26,373 bases of DNA. Source: an uncultured Clostridia bacterium (GTDB lineage: Bacteria; Bacillota; Clostridia; TANB77; CAG-508). The translations under genes and the position numbers were made by a program. The notes below the pieces were generated by a model, which worked only from the letters and a program-made list of their open reading frames with translations, ran no database searches and was not told the origin of the DNA. Below are positions 6,289 to 14,922 of the stretch, piece after piece; positions within the stretch are counted from its first letter, which is position 1, and every line of letters begins with the position of its first letter. The stretch lies in NCBI GenBank assembly GCA_934177795.1, contig CAKPPS010000018.1, forward strand, positions 1-26,373, read 5' to 3'.

Positions 6289-8274
6289 CTATTTATTTTT
6301 CATAAAACCAATAATATCCGCTATAGCTAATATTAATCCTGTATATGGAGCACATTTTTTTTCATTTATAAAATAATCACTTTCCGTTTGAGTTATCCAT
6401 GTTGGAGGTGCGAGAGATGTTTCTATCTTTAAAAGATTATTTCCTGCAGATAAATTATTTGAAATATCTATACTCTCAATTATTTCCGCTGAATGCGAAC
6501 TTGTTGTTGGAGTTTTTGCAGTAAATCCATTTTTCCCAAAAGCATTACTTATCTCATTGTATGTTATGTTATCCTCTTCCTTATACTCTTCTCCTATGTA
6601 TGACTTTTTATAATAACTTAAAATGTCATTTCCTTTAAATAGCTTTAAATTTCTACAATATCCCCAAAAACTATTATCATATAAAATTGGTGCGTGATAT
6701 AATTTTATTGTTGCCTTTTCAATAGCGAAATTATTTGGAATGTATATATTAATTTTCATATTTAATTTAGTATTTTTTAACATATCTGGTACTGTTTGAA
6801 ATCCAATTTCTTCAAATTGGCCATATCCACCTTTAAATTGTAAATTTGTTAATATTCCTTTTCCTCCAATAATTTCAGTACCATCAGCCATTTGAATACC
6901 TTTTTTATTTATATTTACAGCCTCATTAGCTATGCTAGCATTATTTATTATTGCATCATTTATTGTTGCATTATTTATTGTTGCATCATTTATATTAGCC
7001 TCATTTAGTGTAGCATTTCCATCTTCATCAATTCCAAATTTTTTATTTTTAGATTCAACTCCATTTATATTTATTTTATCGGGATTAATCGAACTATCAT
7101 CTGTTTGACTGCTTTCATTTATAGATTTTATTATTTCTGTTTTGTCCACTTTTATTTTTTCAAATTTTGTAACTTGCTCTTGTGCTTCTTCAACTTCTCC
7201 CTTTAAATTTCTCATTCTAGTAGCATATGATAATGCAGAACCTACTGTTGTAGATTTTTTTTGCTCAGTTTCTATTCTACTAGAAATATTTCCTTTAAAT
7301 TTTTTTGTAAATTCCATTTCTCCTTGATATACAACTGGTTTACCTTCTATGTATACAATATCTCCTATGTCTAGAGCAGGATCTATAATGCTCTGTCCTT
7401 CAAATCCATACAATGTTAATCCTTTTACTTCTTTATAGATATTTTCTATTTGTTCTTTATTATTTATAAAAAGATTGTTCGGATTTATTTCTATGTTTCG
7501 CCCTTCTACATTACTGTATAATGATGTATCTAAAACATTATCTAAATCTACTCCGTTTACTTCTGTATCAGATATATAATATTGTTGCTTTTCATTGTCA
7601 AAATCAACTTCATTACATACAAATTTTTCTCCCCAACTATAATCTTGAAAAAGTTCTATATCTATTTTGCTAGTATCTTTTCCTATTTTTTTAATATATA
7701 ATTTTCCATTTCTTCCAATAAAAGCAAATCCTCCCGCTTGTTCAGCTATGTATCCTATGATTTGCCTTGCTGTTAAATTAACATCATATATATTTATAAT
7801 AGTATCAGAATTTGTAAAAGATGTAGAACCAAGTTCAACTCCACAATAATTACAAATATACTTTAATAAATTAATTGCAGTACAAGGTAATGCCTTATAT
7901 ATATTTAATGTTCTTTCAAACATCATCATATAATCTACTATAGTTAATGTTACTAAATCATCATCCTTTTCTATAGATTCCAATGTAAAATATCCAATTG
8001 GAACTATTTCATTTTTACCATCTACATTTATTCCAGTTTCAATATAAAAATTATCATATTTTTCTGGTAACGCTTCAGCTCTTATTTGTAACTCTATTGC
8101 TTTAGATGGTGTAGTTCCTAATTCTATTTTGTCACTAGAAAACAAAGTATGACTTATTCTAAAGTCTATAAGAGCATTATCATCTATCAATATATCCTCT
8201 ATGTATATATTTAGTAAACATTTAGTATTAATATTATATATTAATTCTTTGTATCTATCACTTGTATTCCACAT
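6289..8274 (-). CDS. Tail hub / minor structural protein (tail-associated, Tal-like)
   Basis: 661 aa. The N-terminal 330 or so residues follow the siphovirus hub pattern: LLNIYIEDILIDDNALIDFRI at the start, a long run of beta strands, and the YIAEQAGGFAFIGRNGKLYI block (near 177-196) typical of hub domains. A helical section (about 340-385) follows, then a short hexad repeat region INDATINNATINDAIINNAS (about 427-446) that would form a trimeric beta-helix or coiled stalk, then a beta-rich C-terminal part. No peptidase or lysozyme motif is seen. Its ATG overlaps the stop of the upstream gene (TAATG), with GAGGAGG as ribosome site. Confidence 0.75.
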   Translation of the reverse strand: MWNTSDRYKELIYNINTKCLLNIYIEDILIDDNALIDFRISHTLFSSDKIELGTTPSKAIELQIRAEALPEKYDNFYIETGINVDGKNEIVPIGYFTLESIEKDDDLVTLTIVDYMMMFERTLNIYKALPCTAINLLKYICNYCGVELGSTSFTNSDTIINIYDVNLTARQIIGYIAEQAGGFAFIGRNGKLYIKKIGKDTSKIDIELFQDYSWGEKFVCNEVDFDNEKQQYYISDTEVNGVDLDNVLDTSLYSNVEGRNIEINPNNLFINNKEQIENIYKEVKGLTLYGFEGQSIIDPALDIGDIVYIEGKPVVYQGEMEFTKKFKGNISSRIETEQKKSTTVGSALSYATRMRNLKGEVEEAQEQVTKFEKIKVDKTEIIKSINESSQTDDSSINPDKININGVESKNKKFGIDEDGNATLNEANINDATINNATINDAIINNASIANEAVNINKKGIQMADGTEIIGGKGILTNLQFKGGYGQFEEIGFQTVPDMLKNTKLNMKINIYIPNNFAIEKATIKLYHAPILYDNSFWGYCRNLKLFKGNDILSYYKKSYIGEEYKEEDNITYNEISNAFGKNGFTAKTPTTSSHSAEIIESIDISNNLSAGNNLLKIETSLAPPTWITQTESDYFINEKKCAPYTGLILAIADIIGFMKNK

Positions 8275-8690
8275 TAAGAATTAACCTCCTCAACTGCTGA
8301 TATTTGTTCCTCCGTCAATTCTTTTTGAACTAAATTAAAAGACACTTTCCATTTTGATTTGGAAGTGTCTTCATTTTGTTCTGTTTTATGCATTTCACTA
8401 GATCTACTTGAACACCTAAATTTTGCATTTTTTATCATTCCTCCTGGCACAGAAGGACATTTTATTGTTACTATCATTGGATTTTTATATGTTTCTTGTA
8501 AAAGTTTTTCTGATTCTTCTTCAGTTAAGTAATCCCATGACATTTCGCATTTCAGCATTCCAACAGCAACAGGTGTATCTATTAATTTTCCTGTTTTTTT
8601 GCTTCTATAACTATCATTATCTAAATCTTCTATAGTATCTTTATATGATGATGGAGTCTTCATTAAGACTCCATTACTTTTCCATAACAT
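8274..8690 (-). CDS. Tail protein of DUF6711 type
   Basis: 138 aa. The start MLWKSNGVLMKTPSSYKDTIEDLD and the central TPVAVGMLKCEMSWDYLTEEESEKLL match the small DUF6711-type proteins found between tape measure and hub in Firmicutes siphophages, the place where a distal tail protein is expected. It probably helps close the tail tube at the baseplate. AGGAGGG lies before the ATG at 8690. A perfect 10-base inverted repeat (ATGGAGTCTT/AAGACTCCAT) covers codons 6-13 and could fold in the mRNA near the start. Confidence 0.65.
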   Translation of the reverse strand: MLWKSNGVLMKTPSSYKDTIEDLDNDSYRSKKTGKLIDTPVAVGMLKCEMSWDYLTEEESEKLLQETYKNPMIVTIKCPSVPGGMIKNAKFRCSSRSSEMHKTEQNEDTSKSKWKVSFNLVQKELTEEQISAVEEVNS

Positions 8691-8701
8691 ACATATCCCT
8701 C

Positions 8702-11353
8702 CTATATTGTTACTGTTGCAGTACCATTCTGTCTTCTTGCTTTTCTTATTAATTCTTCTAGTTCAAATGCAACTCTATATGAACCAAATTTAATAACTAT
8801 TGTTTTTGGCATTGAATTATTATCATTTTTGTTATTACTAAAATTACTGTCAATTAAAGCTTGTTTTGTTGTTTCATATATGATACTTTGTGGTGCTGTG
8901 ATTTCAGGATTTGTTCTTGCATTTGAATATTCTCCAAATATTGCCAGTGTTTCTTCAGTCGCTACGTTACCAGTTGCCAAGCGTGGAATTTGTCCTATCC
9001 AACTTGGAATATGTGAATTAACTTTATCTATAAAATGAGTATTTAACCAATTTTTTACATTGTCTATTATAGGTTGTATTTTTACACTAACACTTATTAT
9101 CTTATCTTTAAAATTAGACATTAAATCATTCCATGTATTTTTGACATCATTCCATTTTGTTCCTATTTTAGCTTTCATACTAGCTGTCTTGTTTTTTATA
9201 TTATTAGTTATATTATACCATTTCTGTTTTATATCTTTCCATTTTGTTCCTATTTTAGCTTTCATACTAGCTGTCTTATTTTTTATATTATTAGTTATAT
9301 TATACCATTTCTGTTTTATATCTTTCCATTTTGTTTTTATTTCAATTGAAGCTTCTTTTTTTATGTCAGAAAACCATGTTTTTACTGTATTCCATTTTGA
9401 AATCAAATCATCTTTTACATTATTTATTCCTTCCATCATCTTTTGTATTGAATTTTCTCCAAGCGATTTATACCATGGCAAAACTTGTGACTCTATATCA
9501 ACCGATGTAAATATACTTCCAATTACACTTCCCAATCCAGAAAATGCACCTCCTAAAATCATTTGTAAACTTACATTTTTTGTTCCTTTTTGTATTTGAT
9601 CTAAAATAGGATCTAGTACATTATCTGCTATATCTTTACCTGTTAAATCTTTTACAATTCCTTGTATTAATCCTTTTACTATTCCTTTTCCAATACCTTG
9701 CACTGCTTTTACTGATTCTATAATTGCATTTACAAAAGCTTTTCCTACCTCAACCCACTTAATGCCAACAATAAAATCAGCTATGTCTTGTCCTATTTTT
9801 TCCCAGTTCACTTCTTTTAAGAAGCCAGTTATACTTTCCAAAATTCCCGCTATCGATTTTCCCAAAGTTTCTCCTGCTTCTTTAAAATCAATTTTTTCAA
9901 AACAACCATTTACAATTTTTCCTATTGAGATACCAAATTTTTCCCATTCAAAAGTTGTTACAAAATTATATGCTATATCTATAGCTGATTGAATAGAGAG
10001 TCCTATTGTATTTCCCACCGATGTCCAATCAACATAATTAATTACATCATTTATTTTTTTTGCAATGTTTTTACCAATCTCTCCAAAATCTATTGTCTCT
10101 AGTTTTTGATTTATTCTCTTTAGTAATTCATTAAAATCAAAGTTTTTAACAATATCAACTAAATTCGTATCTAGGTTAGACAAATCAAAACTTGGAGTTG
10201 TCGTTCCATTGCCACTTGATGAATCGCTATCATTTCCACCTATGTTTTCTATCTCATCAATTTTTGAAAGTGTTTTTGTCTCTTTGGCTGTTTTCTTTGC
10301 GCTATCCGCCATACTTGCATATGAATTTGCACTTGCATTAGCAAATATATTAACTTTAAACAATGAATAAATAACTGTTTGAATTGCTTTCATTAATTTA
10401 TATACTAAACTAGTTACATATTGTATTGCTGGTGCAAAAGCGCTACCCATTGCATACTTCATATATTCTATGTTTGCACTTAATTGCTTAGCTTGTACAT
10501 TTTGACTTGATAACCAACTTTGAGTAGAATTACTTAACACATTATATATTCCACGCAAAGAAAAAAGAGCACCTGCATATTTTAGTACTTGCCCTATTCC
10601 AGATTTTATTCTGTTAGTTATTTGACTTATTTTAGTATTAGCTTTTATAAGTATATTGGGTAACATTTTAAAACTTGAGCTCATTTTTTCTTTAAATGTA
10701 TTCAAAAATGTTCCCCATTTTTTTTGTCCTTCTCCTGTTTCTATCGTTGTTTTTCTAATTTGAGAAATTTTGTTTTTTGCATGGTCTAACAATGCATAAT
10801 ATCTTGCTAATATATTACTCCACAAACCGTATTTATTTGCAGTATTATTAACTTCTTTTGAAATATCTTGATGTTCTTTTTTATATTTTTTTATTTCTGC
10901 TAAACTTACTTTTCCTTGACCCCATTGATTATACATTTGATTTAATTTAGTATCTTGATTGTTACTGTTTATTTTTAAATTTGGTGCCATATCTTTAAAT
11001 TTTACTTTTTCTAATGTATTACCTAAAGTTCCTAATTCTGCCTTATAGTTTTTTGCATTTTTTACAACCCCTTTTATATTTCTGTCTATTTCTTTAAATG
11101 CATTCATTTGTATTTTCATCCCAGTAATATCATTTGGATCAAAAGCTTCTTTTATTTTTTCTTTTACTTTTTTTATTTTAGGTTCAATTGTTTTTGTATC
11201 TATAGCAACTGTTATATCTTGTTTTTTTATACTATTAAGTTCTTTTTTTATTTTATTTACTACTTTTCTTATTTCTGGTTCTATTTTTTTTATTTCTTTA
11301 TCAACTTTTGCTGTTACTAATATTTCTATTTCTTCAACTGTAATTTTTATCAC
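8702..11353 (-). CDS. Tail tape measure protein
   Basis: About 883 aa, the longest gene in the window, in the expected place after the tail chaperones. Long helical N-terminal part, a hydrophobic patch near residues 250-340 (ALFSLRGIYNVLSNS, GSAFAPAIQYVTSLVYKL), repeated FEWEKFGISIGK / VNWEKIGQDIADF units in the middle, and a W-rich repeat near 675-745. It sets tail length and is threaded through the tail tube. An ATG at 11374 is possible but has no ribosome site because a terminator stem directly precedes it; a GTG at 11353 has AAAGGA 6 bases upstream, so I prefer it. Confidence 0.85.
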   Translation of the reverse strand: MIKITVEEIEILVTAKVDKEIKKIEPEIRKVVNKIKKELNSIKKQDITVAIDTKTIEPKIKKVKEKIKEAFDPNDITGMKIQMNAFKEIDRNIKGVVKNAKNYKAELGTLGNTLEKVKFKDMAPNLKINSNNQDTKLNQMYNQWGQGKVSLAEIKKYKKEHQDISKEVNNTANKYGLWSNILARYYALLDHAKNKISQIRKTTIETGEGQKKWGTFLNTFKEKMSSSFKMLPNILIKANTKISQITNRIKSGIGQVLKYAGALFSLRGIYNVLSNSTQSWLSSQNVQAKQLSANIEYMKYAMGSAFAPAIQYVTSLVYKLMKAIQTVIYSLFKVNIFANASANSYASMADSAKKTAKETKTLSKIDEIENIGGNDSDSSSGNGTTTPSFDLSNLDTNLVDIVKNFDFNELLKRINQKLETIDFGEIGKNIAKKINDVINYVDWTSVGNTIGLSIQSAIDIAYNFVTTFEWEKFGISIGKIVNGCFEKIDFKEAGETLGKSIAGILESITGFLKEVNWEKIGQDIADFIVGIKWVEVGKAFVNAIIESVKAVQGIGKGIVKGLIQGIVKDLTGKDIADNVLDPILDQIQKGTKNVSLQMILGGAFSGLGSVIGSIFTSVDIESQVLPWYKSLGENSIQKMMEGINNVKDDLISKWNTVKTWFSDIKKEASIEIKTKWKDIKQKWYNITNNIKNKTASMKAKIGTKWKDIKQKWYNITNNIKNKTASMKAKIGTKWNDVKNTWNDLMSNFKDKIISVSVKIQPIIDNVKNWLNTHFIDKVNSHIPSWIGQIPRLATGNVATEETLAIFGEYSNARTNPEITAPQSIIYETTKQALIDSNFSNNKNDNNSMPKTIVIKFGSYRVAFELEELIRKARRQNGTATVTI
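9151..9324 (-). repeat. 87-bp tandem duplication in the tape measure gene
   Basis: Two copies of an 87-base (29-codon) unit, differing by one base as far as I can read, starting at 9151 and 9238. The encoded unit begins WKDIKQKWYNITNN and ends KAKIGTK. A partial third copy follows at 9325, and a diverged WNDVKNTWNDLMSNF unit precedes it on the coding strand. The copy number changes protein length by exactly 29 residues. Confidence 0.9.
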
Positions 11354-11377
11354 CCTCTTTCCTTTTTTGGGCATAAT

Positions 11378-11405
11378 AAAAACATCTACTATTGTAGATG
11401 TTTTT
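11378..11405 (-). terminator. Intrinsic terminator between moron and tape measure
   Basis: Perfect 12-base stem AAAAACATCTAC/GTAGATGTTTTT with a 4-base loop and T-rich flanks. It separates the inserted membrane-protein gene from the tape measure gene, whose nominal ATG follows at once. Confidence 0.75.
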
Positions 11406-11415
11406 ATATATTTAA

Positions 11416-11910
11416 TTATTTTAATGGTATATTTTTTACCGAAAAATCTTTAATTTCAAATCCCTCTGAATCATAAATACACATAGTAGCTGTTAACGAT
11501 TCTATATTATCAATGGATGATACATCACAAAGATGTTCTGCCTTAGATCCCGCTATTATTTCTGTAGAATATGCAGGAACTTCTGTTTTTCCATCTATTA
11601 AAATACTATCAAAACAAAATGAAAAATTTTTATCTGATTTATTTGTTATTTCAAACAATAATCCATTTTCTTCTTTGTCTATTCCAACATAAATTACTTT
11701 TATATAAGAGTCTTCATATATTTCTTTCGATACTTTCTCAATAGTATTATTTGTTTCTGCTGTTGTATTAGCACTTGTTTCTGTTGAATTGTTTTTTGTA
11801 TTGTTCCATAATCTTAAAATAACACTTAATACTAAAATAGAGATTAGAAACCAAAACCACCATTGTTTTGTTACTGATTTTTCTTTGTTTGTTTTTCTTT
11901 GTTCACTCAT
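11416..11910 (-). CDS. Membrane-anchored protein, candidate phage 'moron'
   Basis: 164 aa from the ATG at 11910, which has AAAAGGAG upstream; an in-frame start 19 codons earlier has none. Cytoplasmic basic start (SEQRKTNKEKSVTK), one membrane segment WWFWFLISILVLSVIL (about 17-32), a Thr/Asn/Ser-rich linker, then an Ig-like beta domain (YIKVIYVGIDKEENGLLFEITNKS..) reminiscent of DUF4352/DUF5067-type outer domains. It sits between tail chaperone and tape measure genes, where no gene is normally found, with its own terminator. A role at the lysogen surface, such as superinfection exclusion, is inference from position and topology. Confidence 0.65.
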   Translation of the reverse strand: MSEQRKTNKEKSVTKQWWFWFLISILVLSVILRLWNNTKNNSTETSANTTAETNNTIEKVSKEIYEDSYIKVIYVGIDKEENGLLFEITNKSDKNFSFCFDSILIDGKTEVPAYSTEIIAGSKAEHLCDVSSIDNIESLTATMCIYDSEGFEIKDFSVKNIPLK

Positions 11911-11996
11911 AATAATTCTCCTTTTATTTTTTATTATAAAAAGAGTATAGCTTATTCTTTTTGTCAAATGTTGTCGAATTTTGCGATATTATGTTT

Positions 11997-12272
11997 TTAT
12001 TTAAATAATTTTTTAAACATTTTCTTTAAAGGGATTACTTTTGGTTTTTCTCTCATTGCATCTGCTTGAATTAATTTATCTGTAGTTGCTTCTTGTACAA
12101 CTATTTTTTGTCTAAATTCATCTGATATTTTAATTAAATTTACTTGACAGTATAATAGCACTTCTCTATATGTTGCATTCCAAAAATCGCTAGGTTTCAT
12201 TTGAAAATAATATGATAATGCTTCTAATCCATAAATAGAATCTTCTAATGTTTTTGCATTATCTATTTGCAA
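11997..12272 (-). CDS. Tail assembly chaperone, downstream (frameshift) part
   Basis: 91 aa from a TTG at 12272, but the frame stays open upstream into the end of the preceding gene, in the -1 frame (..SRLDDILLQID). The motif YGLEALSYYFQMKPSDFWNATYREVLLY is typical of the second half of siphovirus chaperones (gpT analogue), normally made by -1 slippage as a fusion to the first. The TTG has no clear ribosome site, which favours fusion. I do not find a canonical X-XXY-YYZ heptamer in the right phase; GGGTTTC near the end of the first gene is out of phase. It coats the tape measure protein before tube polymerisation. Confidence 0.7.
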   Translation of the reverse strand: MQIDNAKTLEDSIYGLEALSYYFQMKPSDFWNATYREVLLYCQVNLIKISDEFRQKIVVQEATTDKLIQADAMREKPKVIPLKKMFKKLFK

Positions 12273-12283
12273 TAAAATATCAT

Positions 12284-12733
12284 CTAACCTAGAAACCCTT
12301 GAAATTGTTCTGTTGCTATTGCTTGAACTGCTTTCTCTGTTGAATTTTTGATTATTTCGTCCATATTGAACGACAAAGGACTTGAAATCTTTTCTTGTAA
12401 TTCTTCTGTCGTTCTTCTCTTCATGAAAAAACCCTCTTTATTAATATCCTCTGCTATTTCTTTAAATATATCTTGATATGATTTTTCATTTTCTGCCATA
12501 TAATCATCTATGAAATCATAAACTAATTCAGAATTTTTAAATGCAGAAACTCCTGAATCTGGATCTTCTGCAAATACACTTATTATTTTTGACAATGCAT
12601 CTATATTATTTTGAGATAATGCATCAAAATATACTTCTTCAAAATTTTTTCCTTGTAGTAAATTTGTTACTTTTACTATACTTCTTGTTCTATATACTAA
12701 ATTTATTTTTTTATTTTTTGTTTCTAATATCAT
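12284..12733 (-). CDS. Tail assembly chaperone, first part
   Basis: 149 aa. Begins MILETKNKKINLVYRTRSIVKVTNLLQGKNFEEVYFDALSQNN, the pattern of tail tube-associated chaperones (gpG analogue): a short strand pair, then a helical domain with a conserved F/YDFIDDYM block (about residues 71-78). AAAGGAG lies before the ATG at 12733. The TAG at 12284 ends the frame, but the chaperone continues in the -1 frame (11997-12272). It binds the tape measure protein together with the longer form and recruits tail tube subunits. Confidence 0.75.
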   Translation of the reverse strand: MILETKNKKINLVYRTRSIVKVTNLLQGKNFEEVYFDALSQNNIDALSKIISVFAEDPDSGVSAFKNSELVYDFIDDYMAENEKSYQDIFKEIAEDINKEGFFMKRRTTEELQEKISSPLSFNMDEIIKNSTEKAVQAIATEQFQGFLG

Positions 12734-12756
12734 TTTTTACTCTCCTTTGCAAAAGA

Positions 12757-12778
12757 GAGTAGGAATTTCTTCCTACTC
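12757..12778 (-). terminator. Weak intrinsic terminator after the tail tube gene
   Basis: Nine-base perfect stem GAGTAGGAA/TTCCTACTC with a 4-base loop, followed by TCTTTTG. The short, interrupted T-run suggests a leaky stop that lets the abundant tail tube gene out-express the chaperones. Confidence 0.55.
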
Positions 12779-12788
12779 AAAATTTAAA

Positions 12789-13235
12789 TTATCCAGCTGT
12801 TGGAAATCCTTCGCTTTCTTCTACAGCTGATGTTTTATATATTGTTAATTTATCTTTAATATATTCTTCTGGACTAAGTGTATCCATACTAATTCTTACT
12901 TTTCCTGTCAAATATCTAACTAATTGTTTACCCTTTTCTGCTGTTGATTCAGGTAATTCAAAAAACCAATAATACTCTTTATCTTTATCTAATCCTCTTA
13001 ATCTTTTATGTTGTGTATGAGTGTATAATACTGTTATTTCAATTTTACTTGCTTTTCTAATTCCTGGTTGTGATAGTTCATAATCACAATCTAATACTGT
13101 TGCTGTTATTGCATCAGGTGCTTCTTCTAATTCTGGTATTTCTTCAGTAAAAGAAACTTGTGTTTTTTCTCCTGTTAGAGTTTCAGCATACCAAACTTTT
13201 GTTAAAGTTGTTACATCAGGTGTTTCTCCTGTCAT
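12789..13235 (-). CDS. Major tail tube protein
   Basis: 148 aa from the second ATG (13235), which has AAAGGA 8 bases upstream; the first ATG at 13244 is too close. Beta-rich, beginning MTGETPDVTTLTKVWYAETLTGEK, with YYWFFELPESTAEKGKQLVRYLTGKVRISMDT near 89-118, typical of siphovirus tube subunits. It stacks as hexamers to form the tail tube. Position between the tail terminator-like gene and the chaperones is canonical. Confidence 0.75.
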   Translation of the reverse strand: MTGETPDVTTLTKVWYAETLTGEKTQVSFTEEIPELEEAPDAITATVLDCDYELSQPGIRKASKIEITVLYTHTQHKRLRGLDKDKEYYWFFELPESTAEKGKQLVRYLTGKVRISMDTLSPEEYIKDKLTIYKTSAVEESEGFPTAG

Positions 13236-13249
13236 ATTAATCATCCTTT

Positions 13250-13636
13250 CTATCTTATAAATTCAAAAGAGTTCGTTATTGAATTATAACGAACCTCAAA
13301 TGTTATTGTAATTCCATATTTTTTTAGTATTTCATCTTTTATACTTGGACTTGTATTAGTCCTTGTAAAGTTATATTTTTGTAAAATTTCTTCTACTTTG
13401 TCTGTCATTTCCATACATTTTCTTTGCTTTTCATTCCAACAAGTTATAGAGATTTGAAATAATATACTTATAGGATAACCATTGTCAGTTTTTCTTGTAC
13501 TTTTTAAAGGTGTATGTAATTCTAAACACGGAAAAATACTTTCCGTAGATGGATTTGTAAGTATTTCCTCATACTTTAATTCTTCCAATACTTCATAAAC
13601 TATATCTGAAAATTTATCAGTATCTAATTGTTTCAT
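13250..13636 (-). CDS. Tail terminator / tail completion protein
   Basis: 128 aa. Short alpha/beta protein with a start typical of minor tail proteins (SDIVYEVLEELKYEEI), a central beta sheet (YPISILFQISITCWNEKQRKCMEMTDKVEEIL) and a C-terminal strand ITITFEVRYNS. This size, fold pattern and place, directly upstream of the tube gene, fit the tail terminator (gpU / gp17 analogue) that caps the tube and joins it to the head. AAGGAGG precedes the ATG. Family assignment is by context as much as sequence. Confidence 0.6.
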   Translation of the reverse strand: MKQLDTDKFSDIVYEVLEELKYEEILTNPSTESIFPCLELHTPLKSTRKTDNGYPISILFQISITCWNEKQRKCMEMTDKVEEILQKYNFTRTNTSPSIKDEILKKYGITITFEVRYNSITNSFEFIR

Positions 13637-14160
13637 TTACATGCCTCCTTTAAAATTTCGTGTATCTTATTTTTTGCTATTTCTATATTTTCCTTCCTAG
13701 ATTGAAACTCTGCATCTGTCATAAAATGATTAGCTTTTGCTCCATGTGCTACATAAAATTGCATATCATTTATAGTTACGATTGGATACTGCAATGGTCT
13801 CTGTACTTTATTTGCAGGAATAAACCATTCTGTAAATCCACTTTCTATAAAGTGTTTTGAAGTACCTATATGTTCCATTTCTGCATATCTTCCTGTTCCA
13901 AAATGTTCAAACATAGCATAAGGCATTGCAATCTTATCAGTATATACTCTTCCTTCTACTCTATTAGTTTCAGTATCAACTAACTCAACAAGAATACCTT
14001 CTTCATTGTGCCCTTTTTCAAGCCTTATTGCATATCCTCTTATATTATTCATTACTTCTTTTGTTATATCAGGAAGATTTTTAGCAAGACTACTAGATAT
14101 TTTTTGAATTTTTTTATAGTTATGTTTTATTTTAACTTTTGCAGATATTTTAATTCCCAT
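13633..14160 (-). CDS. HK97 gp10-like tail component
   Basis: 175 aa from ATG 14160, which overlaps the upstream gene's end; an upstream TTG at 14196 lacks a good site. The order is typical of HK97 gp10-like proteins: helical start (HNYKKIQKISSSLAKNL..), a beta core GILVELVDTETNRVEGRVYTD, then the hallmark AMPYAMFEHFGTGRYAE (near residues 78-94; usually 'YA.FVEFGT'). A second strand pair NDMQFYVAHGAKANHF and a C-terminal helix follow. It helps join head and tail. Four-base overlap with the next gene indicates coupling. Confidence 0.75.
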   Translation of the reverse strand: MGIKISAKVKIKHNYKKIQKISSSLAKNLPDITKEVMNNIRGYAIRLEKGHNEEGILVELVDTETNRVEGRVYTDKIAMPYAMFEHFGTGRYAEMEHIGTSKHFIESGFTEWFIPANKVQRPLQYPIVTINDMQFYVAHGAKANHFMTDAEFQSRKENIEIAKNKIHEILKEACK

Positions 14161-14482
14161 AATATTTTTCCAATCTATACATTGTGGTGTTACCAATTTT
14201 ACTTTGGTCTTTTATTCTATATTCTGGTACGAATTTATCTGCTTGAGATATATCTGTTAAAGATACTCCATAACCGTTTTTAATATCATATTCTATATCA
14301 GTCCTAGCTTTATAAATATCATAGTTTACTTCGCCTGTTGATTTTGTATCTAATTCATTTATGTCTTGTTGTAAATTTAAAAAAGCAATTGAAATATATG
14401 ACCATTTTTTATCATTTTCCCCATGGTCTTTTATCTCTTTTGCCTTACTTATATATACCTTTGTTAAATTTTTTAATAGCAT
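14150..14482 (-). CDS. Head closure protein (SPP1 gp16-like)
   Basis: 110 aa, ATG at 14482 overlapping the previous stop, AGGAGG upstream. Strand-rich small barrel-like protein: KNLTKVYISKAKEIKD at the start, WSYISIAFLNLQQDINELDTKSTGEVNYDIYKARTD in the middle, ending TTMYRLEKYYGN. Size, order and overlapping neighbours fit the stopper or head-closure protein that seals the portal after packaging. Identity rests mainly on position. Confidence 0.6.
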   Translation of the reverse strand: MLLKNLTKVYISKAKEIKDHGENDKKWSYISIAFLNLQQDINELDTKSTGEVNYDIYKARTDIEYDIKNGYGVSLTDISQADKFVPEYRIKDQSKIGNTTMYRLEKYYGN

Positions 14483-14775
14483 TATTTCATCCTCCTAACA
14501 CCATTTTTTATAATGTTAGAACGCATTTTATCTATTATATCTTCAAATGAACTAGATTCACTGCCTTCTGTTCTAGATAACAATCCTTCCGCACCTCTCG
14601 CAAGATATTCACTTTTTACAGCTTTTTTTATGTATGGTATTAACTTTTCATCATCTTTGTTTCTATTTGAAATATTACAGGCAATAGATGTTATATCTTC
14701 TATTATGTCTTGTAATATTTCATCTGTAGATTCTTTATAGTTAACTCCTAGATTATTTTTAATTTTTTCTAACAT
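14482..14775 (-). CDS. Head-tail adaptor (gp6/gp15-like connector)
   Basis: 97 aa. All-helical: LEKIKNNLGVNY.ESTDEILQDIIEDITSIACNISNR..., then KLIPYIKKAVKSEYLARGAEGLLSRTEGSESSSFED. The block AEGL.SRSEGS is the family's most recognisable part: it is shared by 'phage_connect' adaptors that dock under the portal ring. AAGGC lies before the ATG at 14775. Directly followed by the head-closure gene. Confidence 0.75.
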   Translation of the reverse strand: MLEKIKNNLGVNYKESTDEILQDIIEDITSIACNISNRNKDDEKLIPYIKKAVKSEYLARGAEGLLSRTEGSESSSFEDIIDKMRSNIIKNGVRRMK

Positions 14776-14790
14776 TCTATTGCCTTCTTT

Positions 14791-14919
14791 CTATTTCTTT
14801 TTTATTACTTCTTTTACCTCTTCTTTTATTTCTGAGTATTCTTTTGATTTTTTCATTTGCTCTTCTATAAATTTAGAAGTTGGAATAAATATATTCCCAT
14901 TTTTATCTTTAAATTTCAT
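14791..14919 (-). CDS. Small charged protein, 42 aa
   Basis: ATG at 14919 behind a strong GGAGG (inside the end of the upstream gene), TAG at 14791. Starts MKFKDKNGNIFIPTSKFIEEQ, a short strand turn, then a charged helix rich in Lys and Glu. It lies between the HeH-like gene and the adaptor gene, where siphophages of this group often have one tiny gene. Function unknown. Confidence 0.65.
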   Translation of the reverse strand: MKFKDKNGNIFIPTSKFIEEQMKKSKEYSEIKEEVKEVIKKK

Positions 14920-14922
14920 ATA

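Noticed and set aside
8651..8675. Perfect 10-base inverted repeat near the start of the DUF6711-type gene
   Set aside because: It is within coding sequence and spans normal codons; kept only as a remark.
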